Source of the DNA: JBHIEE01 sp046760445
GTDB lineage: Bacteria > Acidobacteriota > Aminicenantia > JdFR-78
Length of the DNA: 6,945 nt
Direction: 5' to 3'
NCBI GenBank assembly: GCA_046760445.1
Contig: JBHIEE010000132.1
Coordinates: 1 to 6,945 of the forward strand
Below the pieces are notes generated by a model. The model was given only the letters and a program-made list of their open reading frames with translations. It did no database searches and had not been told where the DNA came from. Made by a program: the position numbers and the translations under genes. Numbering within the stretch: the first letter of the stretch is position 1; every line of letters starts with the position of its first letter. Positions 1 through 5,931 of the stretch are shown here, piece by piece.

Positions 1-31
1 CAAAACCATCTGCAGTTCAGGGTTTTCGGAT

Positions 32-460
32 TTAGCGTAGTAAACTTGCGCTAGCTTCTAATTCTTGAAAGACGGATGATAACCCCTCAAGATATTTAGT
101 TCTTCCTCTCTTCACATCTATTGAGGATAATTTTCTTATATATTTTCCTAAAATTTGAGAATTTTTTTTTGACATTTCCTGAAATCGTATCCCAACACGA
201 TAGACAATGGCTTCTTTTTCAAGGGAGTAAACACCATTTCTGGCAATTACTCCCTTAGCAATAACCTCTTTGCCAGCTAATTTCATTTTTAGGCTGCATA
301 CACTGCCCACTTTAAGAGCATTTTTCACTTCCACTAATATTCCACCCTGGCTTATATTTATTATTCTCCCTCTAATTCCATAATTGATTCTTCCTAAGCA
401 TTTCTCTTTTATCTCATATCTGGGATGTTCTCTTCGTTCAATTAAAATTCTGTTTTCCAT
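32..460 (-). CDS. PilZ-domain protein, probable cyclic-di-GMP receptor
   Basis: A cytoplasmic protein of 142 residues with no membrane segment. The PilZ signature is visible: RxxxR at residues 10-14 (within ERREHPRYE), then NxSxxG at 35-40 (NISQGG), followed by alternating beta-strand-like segments up to VGIRF at 89-93. In this family the arginines and the N/DxSxxG motif bind cyclic di-GMP and pass the signal to motility, polysaccharide or adhesion machinery. The target here is unknown. A tail of about 45 residues after the barrel, basic and then helical, matches nothing I recognise. I chose the ATG at 460 because AAAGGA lies nine bases upstream. A TTG at 487 would add nine residues but has no Shine-Dalgarno. 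The gene follows the four-helix-bundle gene after 51 bp with no clear terminator between, so they may be co-transcribed. Family is fairly certain; ligand binding is inferred from the motifs. Confidence 0.85.
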   Translation of the reverse strand: MENRILIERREHPRYEIKEKCLGRINYGIRGRIINISQGGILVEVKNALKVGSVCSLKMKLAGKEVIAKGVIARNGVYSLEKEAIVYRVGIRFQEMSKKNSQILGKYIRKLSSIDVKRGRTKYLEGLSSVFQELEASASLLR

Positions 461-469
461 GATTAACTG

Positions 470-475
470 TCCTTT
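470..475 (-). promoter_or_regulatory. Ribosome binding site deciding the PilZ start
   Basis: AAAGGA on the minus strand lies nine bases before the ATG at 460. The upstream in-frame TTG at 487 has no purine-rich site before it, so the ATG is preferred. Confidence 0.5.
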
Positions 476-511
476 AAAGCTATTCAATTCATTTAGAGAA
501 TAAAAAGGTTT

Positions 512-892
512 TTAGTCTTTCTCGGAAGATAACTGTTTCTCGAAGTATCTAATAAATCCAAAGAGAATTTTTGAGGTGTCTTCAATCTGCTGGGTCAATT
601 TCTGATAATCCTCTTCTTTTAAATAACCAAGTCTGTTTGCCAGATGAGTAAGATACTCTAATTCTTTCACCGCTGACATTGATTTGTTTAAAAAAGCTAA
701 AAATTCAGTATTTCCCCTTCTGCCAGCACCTCGAACAATAAGCACTGGAATCCGAATAGCTGATTTTTTAATCTCTGTTTTTAATTCATAGTCTCCTTCA
801 TTGTCAGGGATGCTTCTGATTAAATCGAATATTTCCATAACTAAATCATCAGCCTTTTGCCAGGCTTTAATTTTGGTAAAATCTCGAGCCAT
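512..892 (-). CDS. Four-helix-bundle protein (23S rRNA intervening-sequence / S23 type)
   Basis: A 126-residue protein that is almost entirely helical. It shows the usual layout of the small family first met inside intervening sequences of 23S rRNA genes: an opening RDFTKIKAWQKADDLV, a central IPxxIxxGxGRR (residues 48-59, IPVLIVRGAGRR), then NTEFLAFLNKSMSAVKELE and the LANRLGYLKEEDY stretch (84-96). Members form homo-pentamers in solved structures, but their function is not established; many genomes carry them as free-standing genes, as here. The centre is somewhat divergent: the common IPSNIAEG reads IPVLIVRG. The start is placed at the ATG at 892 because AGGAGG lies six bases upstream. An ATG at 910 would put that site inside the gene. 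No rRNA surrounds it, so it is not within a 23S gene. Confidence 0.85.
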   Translation of the reverse strand: MARDFTKIKAWQKADDLVMEIFDLIRSIPDNEGDYELKTEIKKSAIRIPVLIVRGAGRRGNTEFLAFLNKSMSAVKELEYLTHLANRLGYLKEEDYQKLTQQIEDTSKILFGFIRYFEKQLSSEKD

Positions 893-898
893 TTTTAA

Positions 899-904
899 CC
901 TCCT
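899..904 (-). promoter_or_regulatory. Ribosome binding site deciding the four-helix-bundle start
   Basis: AGGAGG (minus strand) is six bases before the ATG at 892. This rules against the longer frame from the ATG at 910, which would place the site within codons 3-4. Confidence 0.7.
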
Positions 905-930
905 TTTCATACATTAAATTGGAGTAGGTA

Positions 931-952
931 GAAAAGGGGGCAGGATGCCCCC
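931..952 (-). terminator. Intrinsic terminator after comEA
   Basis: Read on the minus strand, a perfect 7-bp stem GGGGGCA/TGCCCCC with a three-base loop (936-952) begins eight bases after the comEA stop and is followed by TTTTC. The stem is almost all G-C in an AT-rich context. The U-tract is short (four), so some read-through to the next two genes is possible, and I see no strong separate promoter for them. In the plus direction the stem has no T-run. Confidence 0.65.
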
Positions 953-959
953 ATCTCTC

Positions 960-1265
960 CTATTTGACATTCCCAACAGTAATCCTGTCTTTCATCTTGA
1001 GGAAAGTTTTTTCACCAATTCCTCTTACTTTCATAATCTCCTCGACCCTCTTGAATTTCCCGTGTTGTTTCCGATAGTCAATAATTCTCTGGGCAACCTT
1101 TACTCCTACTCGAGGAAGCTTTTGAAGTTCAGCCAAAGAAGCAGTGTTAATATTAATCTTTTTGGTGCCCTGAGCTTGAGGAGCAGCTTTCATACTCGGA
1201 ACATAAGCCAATAAAACACCTAATGAAATAACCAGAACCAAAATTTTTGTTAAATGTTTATTCAT
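960..1265 (-). CDS. comEA: ComEA-like helix-hairpin-helix DNA-binding protein, exported or membrane-anchored
   Basis: A 101-residue protein. Residues 1-25 form a signal or anchor segment (lysines at 3 and 7, hydrophobic run 8-23). No ideal AxA cleavage site is seen, so it could stay as an anchor. The rest is one ComEA-type domain: KININTASLAELQKLP (36-51), first hairpin LPRVG (50-54) leading into VAQRIIDYRKQHGKF, and second hairpin VRGIG (80-84) before the last helix. Such domains bind duplex DNA without sequence preference. In competence systems ComEA captures DNA outside the membrane for the ComEC channel; short single-domain forms like this occur widely, including in species not known to be transformable. 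AGGAGG sits five bases before the ATG. A terminator follows at once. Its closeness to dprA fits a DNA-uptake role, but no ComEC or pilus gene is in the window. Confidence 0.88.
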   Translation of the reverse strand: MNKHLTKILVLVISLGVLLAYVPSMKAAPQAQGTKKININTASLAELQKLPRVGVKVAQRIIDYRKQHGKFKRVEEIMKVRGIGEKTFLKMKDRITVGNVK

Positions 1266-1345
1266 TTTAACCTCCTTTCGCTCGAACTAAGGTGCAATTG
1301 GTGTGCCATAATTTCTGTTTTTTCTATTTTATTTATTTTCAGGTA

Positions 1346-1376
1346 ATTATATAAAAAGACAGATTTATAGAGTAAA
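1346..1376 (-). promoter_or_regulatory. Candidate promoter for comEA
   Basis: On the minus strand a perfect TATAAT (1346-1351) lies 80 bp before the comEA ATG, with TTTACT (1371-1376) 19 bp further upstream. The -35 match is partial and the spacer is long, and the region is AT-rich, so this is only a candidate. Confidence 0.3.
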
Positions 1377-1450
1377 GAATTGTTTACACTTTATAAATTT
1401 TGACTCCTTCTTATGGAAACAGAAGTTGACAGGTTGGGGGACTAAGAAAC

Positions 1451-1490
1451 GGGGTGAAGGGGTGAAGGGGTGAATAAGTGAAGGGGTGAC
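1451..1490 (+). repeat. 8-bp tandem repeat, GGGGTGAA x5 (two units varied)
   Basis: Five contiguous octamers: GGGGTGAA at 1451, 1459 and 1467, TAAGTGAA at 1475 and GGGGTGAC at 1483. Four runs of four guanines fall on the plus strand with loops of 4, 4 and 12 bases, which fits a G-quadruplex pattern. It lies in the gap, outside any gene. Confidence 0.9.
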
Positions 1491-1528
1491 TAGGGAAAAA
1501 TGAAAGGATTTTTAGGTTTAGGTTTTTG

Positions 1529-2413
1529 TTATGATCTTGGGTGAGATTTTTTATAAACCTCGATCAATTGTTTTAAATTAAGATGAGTATATTTCTGGGT
1601 AGTGGCTAAGCTTTCATGACCTAAAAGCTCCTGAATAGTTCTTAAATCCGCTCCCCGGCCTAATAAATGGGAAGCAAAGGAGTGTCGGATTGAATGAGGG
1701 CTTATTTTCCTTTTAATTGCCGCGCGTTTCGCATATTTCTCAATCATTCGTTCAATTGAGCGAGAAGTAATTCTATCGCCTCGGTAATTGATAAATAAAG
1801 CCTGTGAGTCTATTTTCCCTTGATTGATTGAATTCCTCAATCCTAAATAATCGCTCAAGCTTTGAGCTGCTAATCGGCCAAAAGGTAAAAGCCTTTCTTT
1901 TTTTCCCTTACCTTTTACTCGAACTAATCTCTCGGCCAAATTTACATCTTCTAGATTAAGAGTCACCAGTTCTCCTACTCTCATTCCAGTAGCATAGAGA
2001 AACTCTAAAACCGCTCTATCTCTCACCTCCAGTGGTTTTGAAGATTGAGGTAACTCCAAAAAATCGCTCATTTCTTTTTCGGAAAGGAAAGAAGGAATTT
2101 TCTTTTCCTGTTTGGGGCTCGAAACTACTTTAGCTGGGTTGTCATCAATCTGGCCTTGCCTAACCAAAAACTGATAGAAAGAACGAACAGCAGCTAATTT
2201 GCGGGCAACAGTGGACTTGCTATCTCCTTTTTTGAAGCACTCAGCCATAAATCCTCGAAGAACAATGTTATCAATTTCTTTAAACTTTATCTTCTTTTGT
2301 TCGAGCTGCTTACTCAGTTGGAATAAATCTATGCGATAACTTTTTATGGTATAGGGAGAAGAATTCTTTTGATGCTTTAGATATTTCAAGAACTCTTCTA
2401 TTTTTTTTCTCAT
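1529..2413 (-). CDS. xerC: Tyrosine recombinase XerC/XerD, chromosome dimer resolution
   Basis: 294 residues, the normal length for Xer recombinases. The N-terminal SAM-like core-binding domain spans about 1-95 (FLKYLKHQKNSSPYTIKSY; ARKLAAVRSFYQFL). The catalytic domain follows with every expected residue: Arg145 (ATGMRVGEL), Lys169 (VKGKGKKER), His240 and Arg243 (SPHSIRHSF), His266 (LGHESL) and the nucleophile Tyr275 (TTQKYTHL). With a partner, Xer enzymes resolve chromosome dimers at dif near the terminus, acting with FtsK; some species use a single Xer. XerC and XerD cannot be told apart by eye; the symbol rests on the dprA-topA-xerC gene order. The ATG at 2413 fits the family N-terminus and a stop lies seven codons upstream in frame, yet no Shine-Dalgarno is visible. 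The upstream gap is made largely of repeats. No integrase context suggests a mobile origin. Confidence 0.92.
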   Translation of the reverse strand: MRKKIEEFLKYLKHQKNSSPYTIKSYRIDLFQLSKQLEQKKIKFKEIDNIVLRGFMAECFKKGDSKSTVARKLAAVRSFYQFLVRQGQIDDNPAKVVSSPKQEKKIPSFLSEKEMSDFLELPQSSKPLEVRDRAVLEFLYATGMRVGELVTLNLEDVNLAERLVRVKGKGKKERLLPFGRLAAQSLSDYLGLRNSINQGKIDSQALFINYRGDRITSRSIERMIEKYAKRAAIKRKISPHSIRHSFASHLLGRGADLRTIQELLGHESLATTQKYTHLNLKQLIEVYKKSHPRS

Positions 2414-2430
2414 TTTATGATTAACGCAAG

Positions 2431-2461
2431 GCTAAAGCTCTGTCTACCGACAGGCAGGCTT
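2431..2461 (-). repeat. Short interspersed palindromic repeat in the topA-xerC gap
   Basis: Contains a perfect 5-bp hairpin CTGTC/GACAG with a four-base loop (2440-2453), flanked by AAGC (2435-2438) and GCTT (2458-2461), and the doubled CAGGCAGG. I recall GCCTGCCTGTCGGTAG-type elements as common interspersed repeats in uncultivated bacterial genomes; that is memory, not a search. It has no T-tract and is unlikely to be a terminator. Confidence 0.6.
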
Positions 2462-2478
2462 ACCCTACAAATTAATTT

Positions 2479-2506
2479 TTAATTCAAAATTCACAATTCA
2501 TAATTC
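2479..2506 (-). repeat. 7-bp tandem repeat GAATTNT across the topA stop codon
   Basis: Read on the minus strand the units are GAATTAT, GAATTGT, GAATTTT and GAATTAA, four heptamers without gaps. The topA stop (2498-2500) and its last two codons (Glu-Leu) lie inside the array, so the array defines the very end of the protein. Confidence 0.8.
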
Positions 2507-4828
2507 TTTTTTATAATTACAGTCTTCATTATAACAATAAACGGACTTCTCTCCTTTTAAGGATTTTTTCTCCAGAAGAAAATAACTGCCGCATTCTGGG
2601 CAGACCTGAAGAATAGGTTTATCCCAGGTGGCAAAATCACACTCTGGATATTTGCTACAGCCATAAAAAATTCTTCCTTTTTTTGATTTTCTCTCAACTA
2701 TATTGCCTCCGCATCCTTTCGGGCAAGGAATTCCAGTGTCTTGGCTCTCTTTTTTAGTATATTTGCATCGAGGATAATTAGAGCAGGCAATAAATTGACC
2801 ATATTTCCCTTTTCTTAAGACCAAACTTGAACCACATTCAGGACATTTTTCTTCTAAGATTTTCTCTGTTCTGGAAGTCAGGCTCTGAGTGAATTTACAT
2901 TCGGGAAAACTGGTACAAGCCAAAAATCTTCCAAATTTTCCTTCTTTGATAACCAAATTAGCTCCACACTCAGGACATTTCTCTTCAACGGGAATTCCTT
3001 TAGATTTTACATTTTCTCCTTCTTGATAAGCCTTTTTTAAATCTCTATCAAGATGAGTATAAAATTCTTTTATGGTTTTAACCCATTTCTCTTCTCCCTC
3101 GCTTATTTTGTCCAGCTCTTCTTCCATCCGGGCAGTGAATTGAGTCTGAATTATATCTGGAAAATGTTGAATCAGAAAATCAGTAACAAAAATTCCTAAT
3201 TCAGTCGGAATAAATCTTCCTTTTTCCTTAATAACATAAACTCTATTCTGAAGAGTAGAAATGATAGTAGAATAGGTACTTGGCCGGCCAATTCCTTTTG
3301 CCTCCAATTCCTTGACTAAACTTCCTTCAGTATAGCGAGGAGGAGGCTGGGTGAAATTTTGCTTTGGTTCAATTTTTTTCAATTTTAACCTTTCTCCCTT
3401 TTCTGCGCGAGGTAAAACCGATTCTTCTTCTTTCTTTTCCTTATATAGAATGGTAAAACCTGGAAATCTTATTATTTCACCTTTTGCCTGGAATAAGTAT
3501 TGGCCAGCTTTAATATCAAAAGTTGTTTCTTCAATTTCAGCTGGACTCATTTGAGAAGCAACGAATCTATTCCAGATTAATCTGTAGAGAGTATATTCTT
3601 CTTTTTTAAGAAAAGGCTTAACCATTTCAGGGGTTCTCGCTACTGAAGTAGGACGAATGGCCTCATGAGCATCCTGTGCTTTTCTCTTGTTTTTAAATAT
3701 CCTGGGAGCAGTGGGAAGATACTTACTTCCAAAGCTGCTTTTAATGTAATCTCTTGTCTGATGAATTGCCTCATCTGAAACTCGAACAGAATCTGTCCTC
3801 ATATAAGTAATCAAGCCAACTAATCCTTCCTCTCCAACTTCTAATCCTTCATAAAGTCTTTGAGCAATAAGCATTGTTTTTTTAACTGAATAGTGATGAA
3901 TTCGAAAAGCCTCTTGCTGCAAGGTGCTGGTAATATATGGTGGCGAGGAATATTTTTTCTTTTCTTTAACTTCAATCTCATCGAGAATAAAAGGTGATTT
4001 TTCGAGTTCCACAACAATTTTTTGAGCTTCTTTTTCATTCTTTATTTTTACTTTTCGATTATCAATCTTGACCAAATTAGCTTTAAAAGGAGGTGGATTT
4101 AGAGCAGAAAGGAAAGCAGTAATTGTCCAGTATTCCTCAGGAATAAAATCCCTGATTTCTTTTTCCCGCGCACAGATTAATCTTAAAGCAACTGATTGGA
4201 CCCGACCAGCACTCAATCCTTTACCTATCTTTTTCCATAAGAGGGGGCTGATGAGATAACCAACCAATCTATCTAAAATTCTTCGAGCCAGTTGAGCCCC
4301 CACTTTATTCTGGTCTATTTTACCTAAGTTATTAAAAGCTTCTCGCACTGCCTCCTTGGTAATTTCATGGAGAAGTGCACGATAAATTTCTCCATTTGAT
4401 TTTTCCAACACTTGGGTAAGATGCCAACCAATTGCCTCTCCCTCTCGATCAGGATCAGTAGCTAAAATAACCTGGGCTGCTTTTTTAGCTAACTCTTTCA
4501 ATTCAGAAACAATTTTTTCTCGTCCAGGGATGACCTGAAAGGTTGGCTGAAAGTTGTTCTCTATATCTACCCCCATTTTACTTTTTGGTAAATCCTTTAT
4601 ATGACCCATGGAGGCTTTGACCAGATAACCTTCACCAAGATATTTATTAATTGTTTTGGCTTTTGCCGGAGATTCAACAATCACCAATGACCTCTTATTA
4701 ACAGGATTCGAAGACGTAAAGTCCCGTTGGGACAACGTCCCTTTACGGGATTCAAGGGTCCGAGGGCTCGAGTGCTTTATTTTTCTTTCTCTTGAATCCT
4801 TGAACCCTTGAACCCTTGAACCCTTCAT
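2498..4828 (-). CDS. topA: DNA topoisomerase I (type IA) with repeat-derived N-terminal extension
   Basis: A 776-residue type IA topoisomerase that relaxes negative supercoils by cutting one strand through a 5'-phosphotyrosine. The TOPRIM domain begins at SLVIVESPAKAKTI (47-60, Glu52) and carries DPDREGEA (125-132), the acidic metal-binding motif. SAGRVQSVALR is at 207-216, and the nucleophile is Tyr342 in GLITYMRTDS. After KGIGRPSTYS (511-520) come four C-terminal four-cysteine zinc ribbons: Cys618/621/638/644, 662/665/682/688, 702/706/724/730 and 743/746/765/770. All are complete. Residues 2-43 do not belong to the family; they are translated interspersed repeat, and without them the protein would begin MNKRSLVIVES, as usual. 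The ATG at 4828 forms TAATG with the dprA stop and has AGAGG eight bases upstream. No other ATG precedes the core; TTG at codon 32 or 48 would be alternatives. Confidence 0.97.
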   Translation of the reverse strand: MKGSRVQGFKDSRERKIKHSSPRTLESRKGTLSQRDFTSSNPVNKRSLVIVESPAKAKTINKYLGEGYLVKASMGHIKDLPKSKMGVDIENNFQPTFQVIPGREKIVSELKELAKKAAQVILATDPDREGEAIGWHLTQVLEKSNGEIYRALLHEITKEAVREAFNNLGKIDQNKVGAQLARRILDRLVGYLISPLLWKKIGKGLSAGRVQSVALRLICAREKEIRDFIPEEYWTITAFLSALNPPPFKANLVKIDNRKVKIKNEKEAQKIVVELEKSPFILDEIEVKEKKKYSSPPYITSTLQQEAFRIHHYSVKKTMLIAQRLYEGLEVGEEGLVGLITYMRTDSVRVSDEAIHQTRDYIKSSFGSKYLPTAPRIFKNKRKAQDAHEAIRPTSVARTPEMVKPFLKKEEYTLYRLIWNRFVASQMSPAEIEETTFDIKAGQYLFQAKGEIIRFPGFTILYKEKKEEESVLPRAEKGERLKLKKIEPKQNFTQPPPRYTEGSLVKELEAKGIGRPSTYSTIISTLQNRVYVIKEKGRFIPTELGIFVTDFLIQHFPDIIQTQFTARMEEELDKISEGEEKWVKTIKEFYTHLDRDLKKAYQEGENVKSKGIPVEEKCPECGANLVIKEGKFGRFLACTSFPECKFTQSLTSRTEKILEEKCPECGSSLVLRKGKYGQFIACSNYPRCKYTKKESQDTGIPCPKGCGGNIVERKSKKGRIFYGCSKYPECDFATWDKPILQVCPECGSYFLLEKKSLKGEKSVYCYNEDCNYKKEL
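4715..4747 (+). repeat. 33-bp palindrome with overlapping hairpins
   Basis: Outer arms CGTAAAG (4715-4721) and CTTTACG (4741-4747) are perfect complements. Inside, GTCCC (4721-4725), GGGAC (4729-4733) and GTCCC (4737-4741) are separated by three bases each, so the middle block can pair with either neighbour. GTTG and CAAC can also pair within the full palindrome. Confidence 0.85.
4792..4823 (-). repeat. 8-bp tandem repeat GGGTTCAA x4 in topA
   Basis: On the plus strand the units are TTGAATCC, then TTGAACCC three times (4800, 4808, 4816). It starts two bases from the topA ATG and is translated as part of KGSRVQGFKDS. Confidence 0.9.
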
Positions 4829-5931
4829 TATATTTTCCTCTGAAAATATTTTCCTGGGTATTGAATGATTAACCCTTCCAACTCTAAGCTAAGAAGAATA
4901 GAAAGTAATTGAGAGACAGAAAGCTCGGTTATTTCAGAAAGGGAATCAATATGAATTTTTTCATCAAGTTTTAACGCATTTAAAACTTTTTCTTCTTCAG
5001 AAGTTAATTTAGGAAAAACTTTTTCTTCTTTTTTCTCTTTTGAAAAAATTTCTTCCTTAACCGGTAAAGGAAGTTCTTCAACCACATCCTTCCAACTGGA
5101 GATTAATTTTGCTCCATCTTTAATCAACCAGTTTGTGCCCTGACTATATTTTGAGGTGATGTTCCCTGGGACAGCCATCACTTCTCGACCCTGGTCTAAA
5201 GCCAGACGGGCAGTGATCAAAGAGCCGCTTCTTTGGGCTGCTTCAACAACAATCACTCCCAGGCTCAGTCCACTTATTATCCTGTTTCTAATTGGGAAAT
5301 GAAAATTGAGAGGTGGAGCGTCGAGTGGAAACTCTGAAATAACTGCCCCAGATTCAACTATTTTATTAAAAAGTGAAAGATTTTCTTTAGGATAAACATA
5401 ATTTAGTCCAGAACCCAAAACAGCAATAGTTTTCCCTTTGGCTTGAAGAGAACCTTGATGGGCAATAGAATCTATTCCCCTGGCGAGTCCACTGATAATG
5501 GTTAGTTCCCGTGAGGCTAAATCCGAAGATAATTTCTCTGCTACTACTCGGCCATAAGGAGTCGGTCTCCGTGTGCCCACAATCGCTATCGAAGGTTGAT
5601 TCAACATCTCTTTATCTCCAGCACAATAAAGAACCACTGGTGGATCATAAATTTCTTTTAAGAGAACTGGGTAATTTTCATCTTCAATACTCAGAATATG
5701 ATATCCCTTTTTCTCAATCTGATTCAATTCTTCTTCTGCTCGATTAATTATTTCTTTTGAAACTATCATTTTCACTTTTTTCTCACTCAATCCTGCGTTT
5801 ATTAATTCTTCTTTCTTAGAATGGAAAATATTTTCGGCTGAAATAAACTTCCTTTTTAATTCTTTAATTAATCTTAGATTTGTACCTGTAAGAAGATGAA
5901 GAGAAAACCAAAGTAATTTATTTTTTCCCAA
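4828..5931 (-). CDS. dprA: DNA-processing protein DprA (Smf), RecA loader
   Basis: 367 residues, full length for the family. The N-terminal part (about 1-70) is a helical SAM/helix-hairpin-helix-like region. The Rossmann-like core follows: SIAIVGTRRPTPYG (114-127), IISGLARGIDSIAH (145-158), GSGLNYVYPKEN (173-184), FPIRNRIISGLS (212-223), VVEAAQRSGSLITA (228-241), REVMAVPG (249-256) and GTNWLI (265-270). A linker rich in Lys and Glu leads to a C-terminal winged-helix-like domain (about 308-367). DprA binds incoming single-stranded DNA in the cytoplasm and loads RecA on it during transformation; it is also kept in many species not known to be competent. The start is TTG at 5931, 14 bp inside the stress-protein gene, with only a weak purine-rich stretch before it. 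No ATG or GTG lies just upstream, and the N-terminus matches the family there. The end overlaps topA by one base. Confidence 0.95.
   Translation of the reverse strand: MGKNKLLWFSLHLLTGTNLRLIKELKRKFISAENIFHSKKEELINAGLSEKKVKMIVSKEIINRAEEELNQIEKKGYHILSIEDENYPVLLKEIYDPPVVLYCAGDKEMLNQPSIAIVGTRRPTPYGRVVAEKLSSDLASRELTIISGLARGIDSIAHQGSLQAKGKTIAVLGSGLNYVYPKENLSLFNKIVESGAVISEFPLDAPPLNFHFPIRNRIISGLSLGVIVVEAAQRSGSLITARLALDQGREVMAVPGNITSKYSQGTNWLIKDGAKLISSWKDVVEELPLPVKEEIFSKEKKEEKVFPKLTSEEEKVLNALKLDEKIHIDSLSEITELSVSQLLSILLSLELEGLIIQYPGKYFQRKI
4837..4841 (-). promoter_or_regulatory. Ribosome binding site of topA, inside dprA
   Basis: AGAGG within the last codons of dprA, eight bases before the ATG at 4828. 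With the TAATG stop-start junction it supports translation from this ATG, and hence translation of the repeat-derived extension. Confidence 0.55.

Larger units (their letters stand above)
1266..1528 (-). other. Intergenic gap between xerC and comEA
   Basis: No coding frame with a recognisable product on either strand. It holds the candidate comEA promoter near 1346-1376, the octamer tandem array at 1451-1490, and an AT-rich stretch around 1320-1400. No hairpin with a T-run follows the xerC stop, so the end of the upstream transcript is not evident. Confidence 0.6.
4700..4825 (-). repeat. Composite interspersed repeat inserted in frame in the 5' end of topA
   Basis: The 126 bp (42 codons) between the topA ATG and the codons for NKRSLVIVES. 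It contains an octamer array (4792-4823), the inverted pair GGATTCAAG (4748-4756) and CTTGAATCC (4791-4799), and a 33-bp palindrome (4715-4747). It is visibly richer in G+C than its surroundings. ATTA flanks both sides (4697-4700 and 4827-4830), possibly a target duplication, though so short a match could be chance. No stop codon occurs in the topA frame. The exact ends are inferred. Confidence 0.75.

Noticed and set aside
1..31. Start of a further minus-strand gene at the left edge
   Set aside because: An ATG can be read, but there is no ribosome site and too little sequence to judge.
498..515. Hairpin AAAAACC/GGTTTTT-like sequence between the four-helix-bundle and PilZ genes as a terminator
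   Set aside because: The complementary parts are only A-T pairs with almost no loop; such a stem would be unstable.
945..1214. Plus-strand open frame of 89 codons opposite comEA
   Set aside because: It is antisense to a gene with clear helix-hairpin-helix motifs and a good ribosome site, has no family resemblance, and starts inside the terminator.
1426..1431. Plus-strand TTGACA as a promoter
   Set aside because: No -10-like hexamer lies 15-19 bp downstream; that stretch is G-rich.
1451..1490. CRISPR array or iteron-type origin
   Set aside because: The 8-bp units are contiguous without spacers, too short for CRISPR repeats, and no replication-initiator gene or DnaA-box cluster is present.
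1507..1527. TTTAGG-like telomeric motif after xerC
   Set aside because: Only two imperfect units, too short to mean anything in AT-rich sequence.
1529..2413. Phage or integron integrase with mobile-element context
   Set aside because: Length and motifs are those of housekeeping Xer recombinases, and the gene follows dprA-topA; no att sites, cassette array or phage genes are seen.
3841..4038. Minus-strand open frame of 65 codons within topA
   Set aside because: It is another frame of the topA coding sequence, lysine- and leucine-rich from AT-rich codons, with no recognisable domain.
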